Positions 1-8,635 of a DNA stretch of 64,000 bases are shown here, piece by piece (the stretch's first letter is position 1; every line of letters begins with the position of its first letter). This stretch comes from Streptomyces sp. NBC_00569. GTDB lineage: Bacteria; Actinomycetota; Actinomycetes; Streptomycetales; Streptomycetaceae. The notes beneath the pieces were generated by a model, which saw only the letters and a list, made by a program, of their open reading frames with translations, did no database searches and was not told the origin of the DNA. Where the stretch lies: positions 2,418,001 through 2,482,000 of the forward strand of contig NZ_CP107783.1 in assembly GCF_036345255.1 (NCBI RefSeq), in the 5' to 3' direction. A program made the translations under genes and the position numbers.

Positions 1-714
1 GGCGACGACCCAGGACGCCCACAGGGTGTGCTGCTCGTTGCGCAGGCCGCGGCCGCAGAAGTGGCGCGCGGGCGTGGCCGTCAGGGTCAGCCCCGCCACC
101 TTCGTCGACTCGTTCCAGTCGAGCTCGCGGAGACGGTCCGCGGGGACGCCCCAGTGCTCCAGGTGCGCGCCGACACCCAGCGGCACCGCGAACACCGTGT
201 CCGTGTCGGCCAGCGCGCGGATCGTGGGCAGGTCCAGGTGGTCGTAGTGGTCATGAGAGATCACCACCACGTCCACCGGGCCGAGCGCGGCGAGCGGCAG
301 CGGTACGGGGTGCAGCCGCTTGGGGCCCGCGAAGGAGAACGGGGAACAGCGCTCGCCCCAGACGGGGTCGAGCAGCACGCGGTGGCCGTCGATCTCGGCG
401 AGGACGCTGGAGTGCCCCATCCAGGTGAGCCGCAGGCCGCTCGCCGGGGGCTTGGCGAGGTCGGCGAGGGTCGTGGAGTGCACGGGGACGGTGCCCGTGG
501 GCGACCGCCGGACGCGCCCCTCCTTGGCGAAGAAGACCTTCGCGAACTCGATCATGGAACCCGCGGGCCGGGTGCGCGCGCCCACCGGGTTCTGGAAGCT
601 GCCGTCCGCGAAGTTCGGCGACCTCCGGATCCGCTCGAGTCGCTCTCCCGCCGGGTCCGCGCCGAAAGCGGCAGGCCGCAGCGGGCGGAGCCCGGAGCTC
701 AGGGAACGTGACAC
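1..714 (-). CDS. MBL-fold metallo-hydrolase (C-terminus beyond window)
   Basis: Reading leftward, 238 codons are visible and the frame is still open at the window edge. The metallo-beta-lactamase motif SHDHYDHLD gives H154-x-H156-x-D158-H159, and a further candidate metal ligand is H218 in ARHFCGRG. The N-terminal stretch with FADGSF, RTRPAGSMIEF and FFAKEGRVRR is typical of the NAPE-PLD/UlaG-like cytoplasmic hydrolases of actinobacteria. The GTG at 714 is chosen because GGGAGG lies 5 nt upstream; the internal ATG at 555 would cut a conserved segment. The substrate is unknown. It is divergent from the acyl-CoA dehydrogenase operon and could share the intergenic region's control, but no link is shown. 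Confidence 0.85.
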   Translation of the reverse strand, partial: MSRSLSSGLRPLRPAAFGADPAGERLERIRRSPNFADGSFQNPVGARTRPAGSMIEFAKVFFAKEGRVRRSPTGTVPVHSTTLADLAKPPASGLRLTWMGHSSVLAEIDGHRVLLDPVWGERCSPFSFAGPKRLHPVPLPLAALGPVDVVVISHDHYDHLDLPTIRALADTDTVFAVPLGVGAHLEHWGVPADRLRELDWNESTKVAGLTLTATPARHFCGRGLRNEQHTLWASWVVA

Positions 715-941
715 AGCGCCTCCCGGTGGATCGATCGGGGTTTCCCGATCAGGGATTCCATTATGGGCGGCCCCGCCGACAGTGCCCGATCCGGGACCTG
801 GACGCACAAGGAATTCCAAGGCACGCCCCGGTTGCGCGGCGCCGACGTCACTCGGCGTCACGGCCGGCAACCGGCTCGTGCCGGGATCGGACCTCCTCGC
901 ACGCCGATCGGGCGGAAGCTTCTCCGCAGCGACGTCAGAAA

Positions 942-959
942 ACTGATCCATCATTCAGT
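942..959. promoter_or_regulatory. Putative TetR operator, upstream copy
   Basis: The inverted repeat ACTGA-N8-TCAGT ends 10 bp upstream of the -35 box of the acyl-CoA dehydrogenase promoter. The same 18-bp geometry recurs at 997-1014 and at 10314-10331 next to a tetR gene. Binding by that regulator is inferred, not shown. Confidence 0.5.
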
Positions 960-969
960 AGCCGTTGCG

Positions 970-999
970 TTGACACCGGTCTTCACGGCCTCGGATACT
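970..999 (+). promoter_or_regulatory. Promoter of the acyl-CoA dehydrogenase operon
   Basis: A perfect -35 TTGACA (970-975) and a -10 GATACT (994-999) are separated by 18 bp, which fits the principal sigma factor. The start codon at 1081 leaves a leader of about 75 nt. The second operator copy overlaps the -10, a classical repressor position. The rest of the 366-bp intergenic stretch (715-941) shows no further recognisable signal. Confidence 0.6.
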
Positions 1000-1014
1000 G
1001 ACTGGCGATTCAGT
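997..1014. promoter_or_regulatory. Putative TetR operator overlapping the -10 box
   Basis: ACTGA-N8-TCAGT overlaps the -10 hexamer. The 21 bp at 996-1016 match the reverse complement of the site in front of tetR (10311-10333 region) at 18 positions, which is too long a match for chance in this GC-rich context. This suggests one regulator for both promoters. Confidence 0.6.
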
Positions 1015-1080
1015 AATCGGGTCAGTGATCCGCGCCGGTCGTGACCCCCTCGTCGGTATCCGTCAGTTTCTGGAGGCACC

Positions 1081-2238
1081 GTGTCAGAGCTCCCCATCGA
1101 GCTGGTCCCCCTCACCCCGGAGCAGCGGGACATCGTGGACCTCACGAGGACGTTCGCGCGTGAGGAGATCCGCCCGCGCGGGCGTGCCGTGGACGAGGCG
1201 GACGTGGAGACGCCCTGGGATCTGTGGCGCGCGGCCGCGAAGGTCGGCATCACCGGCTTCATGCTGCCCGAGGAGTACGGGGGCGGCGGGTTCACCGACG
1301 TCTTCACGCAGGTCCTCGTCCAGGAGGAGCTGTGCGTCGGTGACCTGGGCATCGGCAACCTCCTCTGCTCGAACGGCTTCTTCGCCGACCCGGTCATGGA
1401 GCTGGGCACCGAGGAGCAGAAGCGTGCGTGGCTGACGCCGCTGGCCGGGCCCGACACCCCGATGACCTCGCTGGCGACGACCGAGCCGGGCTCCGGCTCC
1501 GACGCCGCGTCGATCGTGACGACCGCGACGCGCACGGCGGGCGGCTACCTCCTGAACGGCCAGAAGGCGTGGATCTCGAACGCGGGCGAGGCCGAGCAGT
1601 ACGTCGTCTTCGCCAAGACCGACCCGTCGCAGCGCTCGCGCGGTGTCACGGCGTTCCTGCTGCGCAAGGGCGCGGAGGGGCTCACGTTCGGTGAGCCGAT
1701 GCGCAAGATGGGCCAGCGCGCGATCGTGTGCCGCGAGGTGTTCTTCTCCGACGTGTTCGTGCCCGACGCGGACCGTCTCGGCGACGAGGGGCAGGGCTTC
1801 GCCGGCCTCATGCGGACGTTCGACATCTCGCGCGCCGTTCTGGGCGCGGCGGCCACGGGTGTGGCGCGGGCCGCGTACGAGTACGCCCGTGACTACGCGC
1901 GCACGCGCGTGCAGTTCGGCAAGCCGATCATCGAGCACCAGGCCGTGGCGTTCCGCCTCGCGGACATGCGGACGCGGATCGAGCAGTCCCGTCTGATGAC
2001 GTGGCGTGCCGCGCGGCGTCTGGACGCCGGACTCGACGCGACCGCCGAGGCGGCCATGGCGAAGCTGACCGCGTCGGAGACGGCGGCGTACTGCACCTGG
2101 GCGGCCGTGCAGACGCTCGGCGGCTGGGGCTACTCGCGGGAGTTCCCGGTCGAGCAGTGGATGCGGGACGCCAAGCTGGAGGAGATCGAGGAAGGCACCT
2201 CCGACATCATGCGCCTGGTCATATCGAGGTCGCTGTGA
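1081..2238 (+). CDS. Acyl-CoA dehydrogenase
   Basis: A 385-residue FAD-dependent acyl-CoA dehydrogenase, the usual length for the family, that oxidises an acyl-CoA to the trans-2-enoyl-CoA with electron transfer to ETF. The N-terminal helical domain, the middle domain with TTEPGSGSDAASI and WISNAGEAEQYVVFAKT, and the C-terminal helical domain with RVQFGKPIIEHQ are all present. The segment EIEEGTSDIMR near the end supplies the glutamate expected as catalytic base. GTG at 1081 is preceded by GGAGG at good spacing. It is the first gene of a four-gene operon and its stop overlaps the next start (GTGA). Chain-length specificity cannot be read from sequence; a short branched or amino-acid-derived acyl-CoA fits the neighbours. 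Confidence 0.95.
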   Translation: MSELPIELVPLTPEQRDIVDLTRTFAREEIRPRGRAVDEADVETPWDLWRAAAKVGITGFMLPEEYGGGGFTDVFTQVLVQEELCVGDLGIGNLLCSNGFFADPVMELGTEEQKRAWLTPLAGPDTPMTSLATTEPGSGSDAASIVTTATRTAGGYLLNGQKAWISNAGEAEQYVVFAKTDPSQRSRGVTAFLLRKGAEGLTFGEPMRKMGQRAIVCREVFFSDVFVPDADRLGDEGQGFAGLMRTFDISRAVLGAAATGVARAAYEYARDYARTRVQFGKPIIEHQAVAFRLADMRTRIEQSRLMTWRAARRLDAGLDATAEAAMAKLTASETAAYCTWAAVQTLGGWGYSREFPVEQWMRDAKLEEIEEGTSDIMRLVISRSL

Positions 2239-3863
2239 CCGAGGAGACGGTGATGGAGCAGATGCGGACGTCGACCGGCGGCGAGGCGCTCGTCAGGGCA
2301 CTCGCCGCCCACGGGGTCTCCACCGCGTTCGGTATTCCGGGGACCCACAACCTGGAGATCTACCGGCACTTGGCGGCGTACGGGATCACGCATGTCGCCC
2401 CCCGTCACGAGCAGGGCGCCGGATACGCGGCCGACGCCTACGCGCGCGTGACGGGCGATCCCGGGGTGGCCATCACGACGACGGGGCCCGCGCTCCTGAA
2501 CATCGCGGCCGCGGTCGGGCAGGCGTACTCGGACAGCGTGCCGCTTCTCGTGGTGTCGCCGGGCATGCCGCTGCGCCATCCGCGCCAGTCGACGGGTCTG
2601 CTGCACGAGATGCGCAGTCAGACGGAGGCGCTGCGGAACGTGGCGGCGTTCAGCCATCGGGTGTCCTCTGTGGAGGAGATCGGGGCGGCGGTGGCACGCG
2701 CGTTCAGCCTGTTCCGTACGGAGAGGCCGCGGCCCGTGCACATCGAGGTGCCGCTCGACCTGCTCGAGGCGACGGAACCCGCCGGGCCCGTGCGGCGCGC
2801 TCCCCTGGTGGCGCCCCGCGCGGCCGACGGTCCGTCGCTCGACGCGGCGGCCGCCCTCCTCGCCGGCGCGGTCCGCCCCGGCCTGGTCCTGGGCGGTGGC
2901 GCACGCGGCGCGGCCGAGCAATGCCGGGCACTGGCAGAGCAGTTGGGCGCTCCCGTGGCGACGACCGCGAACGGCAAGGGCATCGTCGACGAACGGCATC
3001 CCCTCGCCCTCGGCGTGTCCCTGCACAGCCCCTCCGTGCAGAAGTGGCTGGCCGACTGCGACGTCGTGCTCGCCGTCGGGACGGAGCTCGCCGAGTCGGA
3101 CCTGTGGTCCGCGCCGCCCCCGCTCGACGGCAGGCTGATCCGGGTCGACGTCGATCCGGCACAGATGTACGCGGGCCTCCCCGCCGACGTCGCCCTGGTG
3201 GGCGACGCGCAGGCCACGACGCAGGCGCTCAAGGAGCGGCTCGCCAAGGTGCCGGGCCCCGCGTCCACGGACACGGCCACGCGGACCACGGCCGATGTGC
3301 GCGCCGCCCGTGACGACGAGACACGCGCGCGCGACGCTCGCTGGGTGCCGTATCTCGCAGCGATCAGGAGCGTCCTCGCAGCCGATGCCGTGGTGACCTC
3401 CGACAGCGCCCAGTGCTGCTACTACGGCGCGCTCCCGCACCTCCCCGTCGGCCCCGAGGGGCGCTATCTGCACCCGACCGGGTTCGGCACGCTCGGCTAC
3501 GCGCTGCCCGCCGCGATCGGCGCGAAGACCGCCTGCCCCGACCGGCAGGTGATCGCGATCAGCGGGGACGGCGGGCTCCAGTTCTCCGTGCAGGAGCTGG
3601 CCACGGCCGCGCAGCTTCACCTGCCGCTGCCCGTCGTCGTGTTCGACAACGGCGGCTACGGCGAGATCCGCGACGAGATGGCCGCGCGCGGCGACACACC
3701 GGCCGCCGTCGACCACGCGCGCGTGGACCTCGCCGGCCTCGCGCGGGCCTTCGGCGGCAGGGGCGCCCCCGCGCACTCACCCGGCGAACTCGCCGCGCTC
3801 CTGACCCGCGCCCTGGCCACCCCCGGCCCCACCCTGATCACCGTCCCCGAGGAGACCGCATGA
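2235..3863 (+). CDS. Thiamine-diphosphate enzyme, acetolactate synthase/2-oxo acid decarboxylase family
   Basis: A 542-residue protein with the three-domain ThDP fold. The Pyr-domain activating glutamate is E59 (RHEQGAGYAADAYAR) and the PP-domain metal/ThDP motif runs from G444-D445-G446 to N472, at normal spacing. The family includes acetolactate synthases and decarboxylases such as AruI (5-guanidino-2-oxopentanoate decarboxylase), which this resembles in layout. There is no small regulatory subunit gene nearby, which favours a decarboxylase over acetohydroxyacid synthesis. GTG at 2235 overlaps the upstream stop. ATG at 2253, with GAGGAG 6 nt upstream, is an equally good start. Neighbouring amino-acid dehydrogenase and acyl-CoA synthetase genes suggest it acts on a 2-oxo acid made from an amino acid. 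Confidence 0.88.
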   Translation: MTEETVMEQMRTSTGGEALVRALAAHGVSTAFGIPGTHNLEIYRHLAAYGITHVAPRHEQGAGYAADAYARVTGDPGVAITTTGPALLNIAAAVGQAYSDSVPLLVVSPGMPLRHPRQSTGLLHEMRSQTEALRNVAAFSHRVSSVEEIGAAVARAFSLFRTERPRPVHIEVPLDLLEATEPAGPVRRAPLVAPRAADGPSLDAAAALLAGAVRPGLVLGGGARGAAEQCRALAEQLGAPVATTANGKGIVDERHPLALGVSLHSPSVQKWLADCDVVLAVGTELAESDLWSAPPPLDGRLIRVDVDPAQMYAGLPADVALVGDAQATTQALKERLAKVPGPASTDTATRTTADVRAARDDETRARDARWVPYLAAIRSVLAADAVVTSDSAQCCYYGALPHLPVGPEGRYLHPTGFGTLGYALPAAIGAKTACPDRQVIAISGDGGLQFSVQELATAAQLHLPLPVVVFDNGGYGEIRDEMAARGDTPAAVDHARVDLAGLARAFGGRGAPAHSPGELAALLTRALATPGPTLITVPEETA

Positions 3864-5047
3864 CCGCGCCCGGCACCCCCCTGATGTCGCTCACCTGGAC
3901 CGACCACGTCACCGGCAGGCACGGCTACCTCGTCGTCGACCGGCTCGTGCGCGGCGTGTCCAGCGGCGGGCTCCGGATGCGTCGGGGCTGCACCCTCGAC
4001 GAGGTCGCGGGCCTCGCGCGCGGGATGACGATGAAGGAGGCCCTGCACTACAACCCGCAGGGCCGCTACATCCCACTCGGCGGCGCCAAGGGCGGCATCG
4101 ACTGCGACCCTCAGGACCCGCAGGCGTACGGCGTCCTCGTGCGCTACCTGCGCGCCATGCGGCCCTACATCGAGTCCTTCTGGACGACCGGAGAGGACCT
4201 GGGGCTCACCCAGGACCTCGTCGACAGGGCGGCCGAGGAGGCCGGGCTCGTCTCGTCCATCCAGGCCGTCTACCCGCTGCTCGACGACGAGGCGGCCGCG
4301 CGCCGGCGCCTCGCCGACGCCTTCGCGGTCGACGTCGACGGCATCGGCCTCGACGAACTCGTCGGCGGCTGCGGAGTCGCCGAGTCGGTGCTCGCGGCCC
4401 TGGACCGCGCGGGCGTCCCCTACGAGGGCACCCGGGTGTCCGTGCAGGGCCTGGGCACCATGGGCGGGGCGACCGCCCGGTTCCTGGCGCGCGCGGGTCT
4501 GCGGGTCGTGGCCGTCGCGGACGTGAAGGGCACCGTCGCCAACCCCGAAGGCCTGGACGTGGACGCGCTCCTCGCCGCCCGTGACGCCTACGGGACGGTG
4601 GACCGCTCGGCGCTGCGCGAGGGTGACCGCGAACTTCCGGGCGACGCCTGGCTGTCGGCCGACGCGGAGGTCCTCGTGCCCGCCGCAGTGTCGTACACGG
4701 TGGACGCGACGAACCAGGAACAGATCACGGCGCGCTGGATCGTCGAGGCCGCCAACATGCCCGTACTGCCCGAGGCCGAGGAGCTTCTCGCGCGGCGCGG
4801 CATCACCGTCCTGCCCGACGTCGTCGTCAACTCCGGTACGAACGCCTGGTGGTGGTGGACCCTGTTCGGGGACATCGAGGCCAACGCGGACGAGGCGTTC
4901 GCGTACACGCGGCGCTCCATGCGCGCGCTGATCGACCAGATGCTGGCGCGGGCCGAGGCGGACGGGACGACGCCGCGTGCCGCCGCGCACGCGATCGTCG
5001 CGGACCGTCTCCCGGTGATCGCGGAGCGGTTCGGGTGGTACAGGTGA
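3860..5047 (+). CDS. Glu/Leu/Phe/Val family amino-acid dehydrogenase
   Basis: A 395-residue NAD(P)-dependent dehydrogenase that would oxidatively deaminate an amino acid to its 2-oxo acid. The family signature IPLGGAKGGIDCDP places the catalytic lysine at K77, and the Rossmann motif G197-x-G199-x-x-G202 lies in the C-terminal domain. The length is closer to leucine/valine dehydrogenases than to large glutamate dehydrogenases. ATG at 3860 overlaps the upstream stop (ATGA), indicating translational coupling. With the ThDP enzyme upstream and the acyl-CoA synthetase downstream it fits a deaminate, decarboxylate, activate route. Substrate identity is not resolvable here; a biosynthetic reductive-amination role is less likely in this context. 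Confidence 0.92.
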   Translation: MTAPGTPLMSLTWTDHVTGRHGYLVVDRLVRGVSSGGLRMRRGCTLDEVAGLARGMTMKEALHYNPQGRYIPLGGAKGGIDCDPQDPQAYGVLVRYLRAMRPYIESFWTTGEDLGLTQDLVDRAAEEAGLVSSIQAVYPLLDDEAAARRRLADAFAVDVDGIGLDELVGGCGVAESVLAALDRAGVPYEGTRVSVQGLGTMGGATARFLARAGLRVVAVADVKGTVANPEGLDVDALLAARDAYGTVDRSALREGDRELPGDAWLSADAEVLVPAAVSYTVDATNQEQITARWIVEAANMPVLPEAEELLARRGITVLPDVVVNSGTNAWWWWTLFGDIEANADEAFAYTRRSMRALIDQMLARAEADGTTPRAAAHAIVADRLPVIAERFGWYR

Positions 5048-7218
5048 CGCCCCCGCCAGACACCGGTGTGCACGCGCGCGTGGGCCTCGACGCGCTCTTC
5101 GACCCTCGGTCGGTCGCCGTCGTCGGGGCGTCCGACAACCCGGAGAAGTGGGGCTACTGGCTGGCGTCGGGGGCCCTGTCGGGACGTGACCGCCGGGCCG
5201 TCCACCTCGTCAACCACCGCGGGGGCACCCTGGGCGGCGAACCGTTCCTGCCGGATCTCGCGTCGCTGCCCGTACCGCCCGAGCACGTCGTCGTCGCCGT
5301 ACCGCCCCGCCATGTGCGGCCGGTGATCACGGACGGTCTCGCGGCGGGTGCCCGGTGCTTCACCGTGATCACGTCGGGCGGCGCCACCGCCGAGGAGGAG
5401 CGGGCGCTCGCCGAACTCGTCACCGCCCGGGGAGCGCGGCTGCTCGGCCCGAACTGCATGGGCGTGGTGGACACGACGAGCGAACTGCGGCTCAGCTGGG
5501 GCGACTTCCCCTCGGGCGGCCTCGGTCTCGTGTCCCAGAGCGGAAATCTCGCCCTGGAGATCGGCCGACTCCTCGCACGCTCCGGGCAGGGCTTCTCCCG
5601 GTTCGTGTCGCTGGGCAACCAGCGGGACATCGACGCCGCGGACGCCCTGGAGTCGCTGATCGCGCACGGCCCCACGAGGGCGCTCGCCGCGTACATCGAG
5701 GACTTCCGCGACGGCCGGCGGCTCGCGCGGGTCCTGGCGGCCGCGCACGCCGCCGGCAAGCCCGTCCTGCTCCTGACCGTGGGGCGCAGCGCCGCGTCCG
5801 GGCGGGCCGCCGCGTCCCACACCGGCGCCCTGGTCAGCGCGCGCGCCACCGTGGAGGCGGTGTGCCGCGACGCCGGCGCCCTGCTGCTCGACACGGCGGG
5901 CGAACTGGTCGACACGGCCGTGTATTTGCTGGCGCGAGGTGTACGCGAGCGCAGTGCGGGGCACGCCCCCGCCGGCCCGCCCCCTCACCCGCGCAGCGTC
6001 GCCGTGGTCGGGGACAGCGGCGGCCAAGGCGCCCTCGCCGCCGACGCGTTCGCCGCACAAGGCCTCGACGTGCCCGCCTTCACCGAAGGCACACGCGACG
6101 CGGTGGCCGAGCAGTTGCCCAGAGGGGCCGGGTGCGGCAACCCGGTCGACCTGGCAGGCGCGGGCGAGGCCGATCTCGGCAACTACGCGCGCGTGGCGGA
6201 CACCCTGCTGCACTCGGGAGACACCGACGCCGTCGTCCTCACCGGCTACTTCGGCGACTACGCGACCGCCAACCCCGCCCAGAGGGACCGCGAGTGCGAG
6301 GTCGCCAACGCCCTCGCCGACGCCGCCGTCGCATCAGGGCGCGCCCTCGTGGTGCACACGATGGCCCGCGACACGCCCGCCCTGACGGTTCTGCGGCAGC
6401 GCGGTGTGCCCGTCTACGAGCGCATCGAGCAGGCCGCGACCGCCGTCGCCGCGGCGGCCCGCCTCACGGATCTCCCGCTCACCCGCGAGGAGCCGCCGGC
6501 CCCGGCGACGTACAGGCTGACGGACGGCGGTTACGAGAGCGTGCGGGAACTGCTCGCCTCTTACCAACTCGCCTTCCCTGCGGCCGAGTTCGTGACCGAC
6601 GCGGACGGGGCCGTGGAGGCGGCGGAGAACCGGGCGGGGTATCCGCTCGTCCTCAAGGCGATGGGGCTCGCGCACAAGACCGAGGCGGGCGGGGTCGCCC
6701 TGTCGATCGCCGACGCCGACGCCTTGCGCACCGCCTTCGCCCGGATGAAGGCGGCGACGGGCGCGGACCGCTACGCCGTGGAGGCGATGGCCACACCGCC
6801 GTACGGACACGAACTGATCGTCGGTGTGCGGCGCGACCCGTCGTTCGGGCCCGTCGTCATGGTCGGCATCGGAGGGGTGACCGCCGAGCTGCTCGCCGAC
6901 ACGGCGCTGGCCCTCGCACCCCTGACGCCGGCACGCGCGCGTGCCCTGCTCCTGCGGCTGCGGCACGCGCCGTTGCTGACGGGCTGGCGCGGCGCGCCAG
7001 GAGCGCATCTGGACGCGGCGGCCACCGCCGTGTGCGCGGTCGCGCAGGCCGCGGTCGATCATCCGGAGCTGGCCGAACTGGAGGTCAATCCCCTGCTCGT
7101 GCACCCGGGCGGTGCGATCGCCCTGGACGCTCACGGCGTGCTCGACCAGGCCGGCACCTCACTGGCGCCCGTCCATCGCGTGCGCGAGGAGGCCGGCGGT
7201 CTCCTGGTCGAGCGGTAG
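5044..7218 (+). CDS. Acyl-CoA synthetase (ADP-forming), acetate--CoA ligase family
   Basis: A 724-residue single-chain fusion of the two ADP-forming acyl-CoA synthetase subunits. The N-terminal CoA-binding domain (DPRSVAVVGASDNP) is followed by succinyl-CoA-ligase-like domains with VSQSGN, SLGNQRDIDAAD and the SHTGAL motif whose H259 is the expected phospho-histidine. The ATP-grasp domain occupies roughly 500-700 (VLKAMGLAHKTEAGGV). It would convert a free acid plus CoA and ATP to acyl-CoA, the step before the acyl-CoA dehydrogenase of the same operon. The GTG at 5044 forms a GTGA overlap with the upstream stop; GTGs at 5068 and 5080 are alternatives. The 3' end overlaps the convergent XRE gene by 60 bp. 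Confidence 0.9.
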   Translation: MTPPPDTGVHARVGLDALFDPRSVAVVGASDNPEKWGYWLASGALSGRDRRAVHLVNHRGGTLGGEPFLPDLASLPVPPEHVVVAVPPRHVRPVITDGLAAGARCFTVITSGGATAEEERALAELVTARGARLLGPNCMGVVDTTSELRLSWGDFPSGGLGLVSQSGNLALEIGRLLARSGQGFSRFVSLGNQRDIDAADALESLIAHGPTRALAAYIEDFRDGRRLARVLAAAHAAGKPVLLLTVGRSAASGRAAASHTGALVSARATVEAVCRDAGALLLDTAGELVDTAVYLLARGVRERSAGHAPAGPPPHPRSVAVVGDSGGQGALAADAFAAQGLDVPAFTEGTRDAVAEQLPRGAGCGNPVDLAGAGEADLGNYARVADTLLHSGDTDAVVLTGYFGDYATANPAQRDRECEVANALADAAVASGRALVVHTMARDTPALTVLRQRGVPVYERIEQAATAVAAAARLTDLPLTREEPPAPATYRLTDGGYESVRELLASYQLAFPAAEFVTDADGAVEAAENRAGYPLVLKAMGLAHKTEAGGVALSIADADALRTAFARMKAATGADRYAVEAMATPPYGHELIVGVRRDPSFGPVVMVGIGGVTAELLADTALALAPLTPARARALLLRLRHAPLLTGWRGAPGAHLDAAATAVCAVAQAAVDHPELAELEVNPLLVHPGGAIALDAHGVLDQAGTSLAPVHRVREEAGGLLVER

Positions 7219-8004
7219 GAACGCCTCCAGTTTCAGCTCGGCGAGCGTGACGTCGACCGCCGTCCCGAAGTGGGTGAGCGTGCTCAAAAGGCGCAGCTCG
7301 CCGCTCTCCGTGCGCAGCCGCAGCGGGACGGCGAAGCCGAGGTAGTCCGGACCGGCCTGTCGGGGCCGGTCCGGCACCATGTCCTCCAGTTCGGCGACCA
7401 GCTCCGTGAGAGCTCGGTTGGAATTGCGGACGGACTCGTCGTGCAGTCCGTCGATGACGTGCCAGGCCCACTCGTCCAGGTTCACGATCCGCGGCGCGAG
7501 CCCCCGTGGATGCAGCAGCACGCGCGCGATATTCACCGGCGCCGAGAGCAGCGCCGGGTCGACCCCGTCGGTCAGCGCGTCGAAGGCCTCGTTGTGCGAG
7601 ACGAGATCCCCGCGCCGGTCGATGATGACCGCCGGATACGGCAGGTGCGCCTCCATGACGCGCTCCAGTGCCGTACGGACGGCGGACAGCTGCGGACCCC
7701 CGAAGTGCGACTCCTGGTACGCAGGTGCGTAACCCGCCGCAAGGAGGAGGGCGTTGCGCTCCCGCAGCGGCACCTTCAGCGCCTCCGCCAGGCGTACGAC
7801 CATGGCGCGGCCCGGGACCGACCGGCCGCTCTCCACGAAGCTGACATGCCGCTGCGTGGTCCCCGCGCGCGTGGCCAGCTCCAGCTGGCTGACGCGCCGC
7901 CGCACCCGCCACTCACGCAACGCGTCACCGAGCCCGCCCTGCTCCGCCCTGCCCGAAGGCCCTGCCCCTGCCCCCGCCTCAGCTGGTTCCGCCCGCGTCC
8001 TCAC
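7159..8004 (-). CDS. XRE-family regulator with MmyB-like ligand-binding domain
   Basis: 281 residues. An N-terminal HTH of the XRE type (about 28-82, with LREWRVRRRVSQLELA and QRHVSFVESGR) is followed by a MmyB-like PAS-fold domain (PAVIIDRRGDLVSHNEAF and LTHFGTAVDVTLAEL). MmyB-type proteins of actinobacteria are thought to sense fatty-acid-like ligands. The start is GTG at 8004; TAGAAC about 10 nt upstream resembles a -10 box, so the mRNA may be nearly leaderless. It is convergent with and overlaps the acyl-CoA synthetase gene and is divergent from the SnoaL-like gene, with a 16-bp palindrome between them. Its target is unknown; autoregulation and control of the divergent gene are the simplest guesses. 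Confidence 0.9.
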   Translation of the reverse strand: MRTRAEPAEAGAGAGPSGRAEQGGLGDALREWRVRRRVSQLELATRAGTTQRHVSFVESGRSVPGRAMVVRLAEALKVPLRERNALLLAAGYAPAYQESHFGGPQLSAVRTALERVMEAHLPYPAVIIDRRGDLVSHNEAFDALTDGVDPALLSAPVNIARVLLHPRGLAPRIVNLDEWAWHVIDGLHDESVRNSNRALTELVAELEDMVPDRPRQAGPDYLGFAVPLRLRTESGELRLLSTLTHFGTAVDVTLAELKLEAFLPLDQETAGLLAHAMDGRQ

Positions 8005-8040
8005 CGGACCGGTTCTACCCGACGGCGGGGTCTACGGGCC

Positions 8041-8056
8041 ATTCCCTGCGGGGAAT
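8041..8056. promoter_or_regulatory. Putative operator between divergent XRE and SnoaL-like genes
   Basis: ATTCCC-TGCG-GGGAAT is a perfect 6+4+6 inverted repeat, 37 bp from the regulator start and 70 bp from the SnoaL-like start. Position and symmetry fit an XRE binding site; no second copy was found. Confidence 0.35.
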
Positions 8057-8125
8057 TGTCGCGCCGCAGCCCACCGCGCAGAGTTCACACACCACAGAAG
8101 GACAGGACAGGAAGAGGGCGAGTCC

Positions 8126-8551
8126 ATGCCGCACATCGACGCACAGGAGCTGGCCGGCCGGTACGCGGCCGTCTGGAACGAGCGGGACCCCGAGCTGCGC
8201 CGCAAGGCGGTGCACGCCCTGTGGTCCCCGGACGGCGTGCACGCCCTGCTGCCGCCGCAGGAGCTGCGGGAGAGTGCCGTGCGCCTCGGCTTCCCCACGG
8301 CCGCCTTGGAGGCGCGCGGTCACGACGAGCTGGAGGCGCGGGTGGCGCGGGCCCACGAGGAGTTCGTGGCGTCCGGCGAGTACACCTTCAGAGCGACGGC
8401 CGCGCACGCGCAGCAGGTGAACGACGTCGTCACGTTCCGCTGGGAGTCGGTCCTCACGCGAAGCGGCGAAGTGACGGGCGGAGGACTGGAGTTCGTCGTC
8501 GTGGCGGAGGACGGGCGCATCGCGCGCGACTATCAGTTCGTGGGCGTCTGA
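8126..8551 (+). CDS. SnoaL/NTF2-like protein
   Basis: A 141-residue protein with an N-terminal helix (AQELAGRYAAVWNERDPELRRKAV) and beta-rich C-terminal half typical of the NTF2/SnoaL cone fold. That fold serves as a small cyclase, isomerase or ligand-binding scaffold, and activity cannot be assigned from fold alone. ATG at 8126 has GGAAGAGGG upstream. It is transcribed divergently from the XRE/MmyB regulator, which may control it. A strong bidirectional terminator follows. Confidence 0.8.
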   Translation: MPHIDAQELAGRYAAVWNERDPELRRKAVHALWSPDGVHALLPPQELRESAVRLGFPTAALEARGHDELEARVARAHEEFVASGEYTFRATAAHAQQVNDVVTFRWESVLTRSGEVTGGGLEFVVVAEDGRIARDYQFVGV

Positions 8552-8586
8552 CGCGACAGATCGTCCGTCGGGATCCGACACACGCC

Positions 8587-8619
8587 GGAGGGCCCTCCCC
8601 GACACGGGGAAGGCCCTCC
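8587..8619. terminator. Bidirectional terminator
   Basis: The 14-bp arms at 8587-8600 and 8606-8619 pair with a single mismatch around a GACAC loop. It sits between the convergent SnoaL-like and APC permease genes. Confidence 0.8.
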
Positions 8620-8635
8620 CTTGCGCGCGAGCGCG

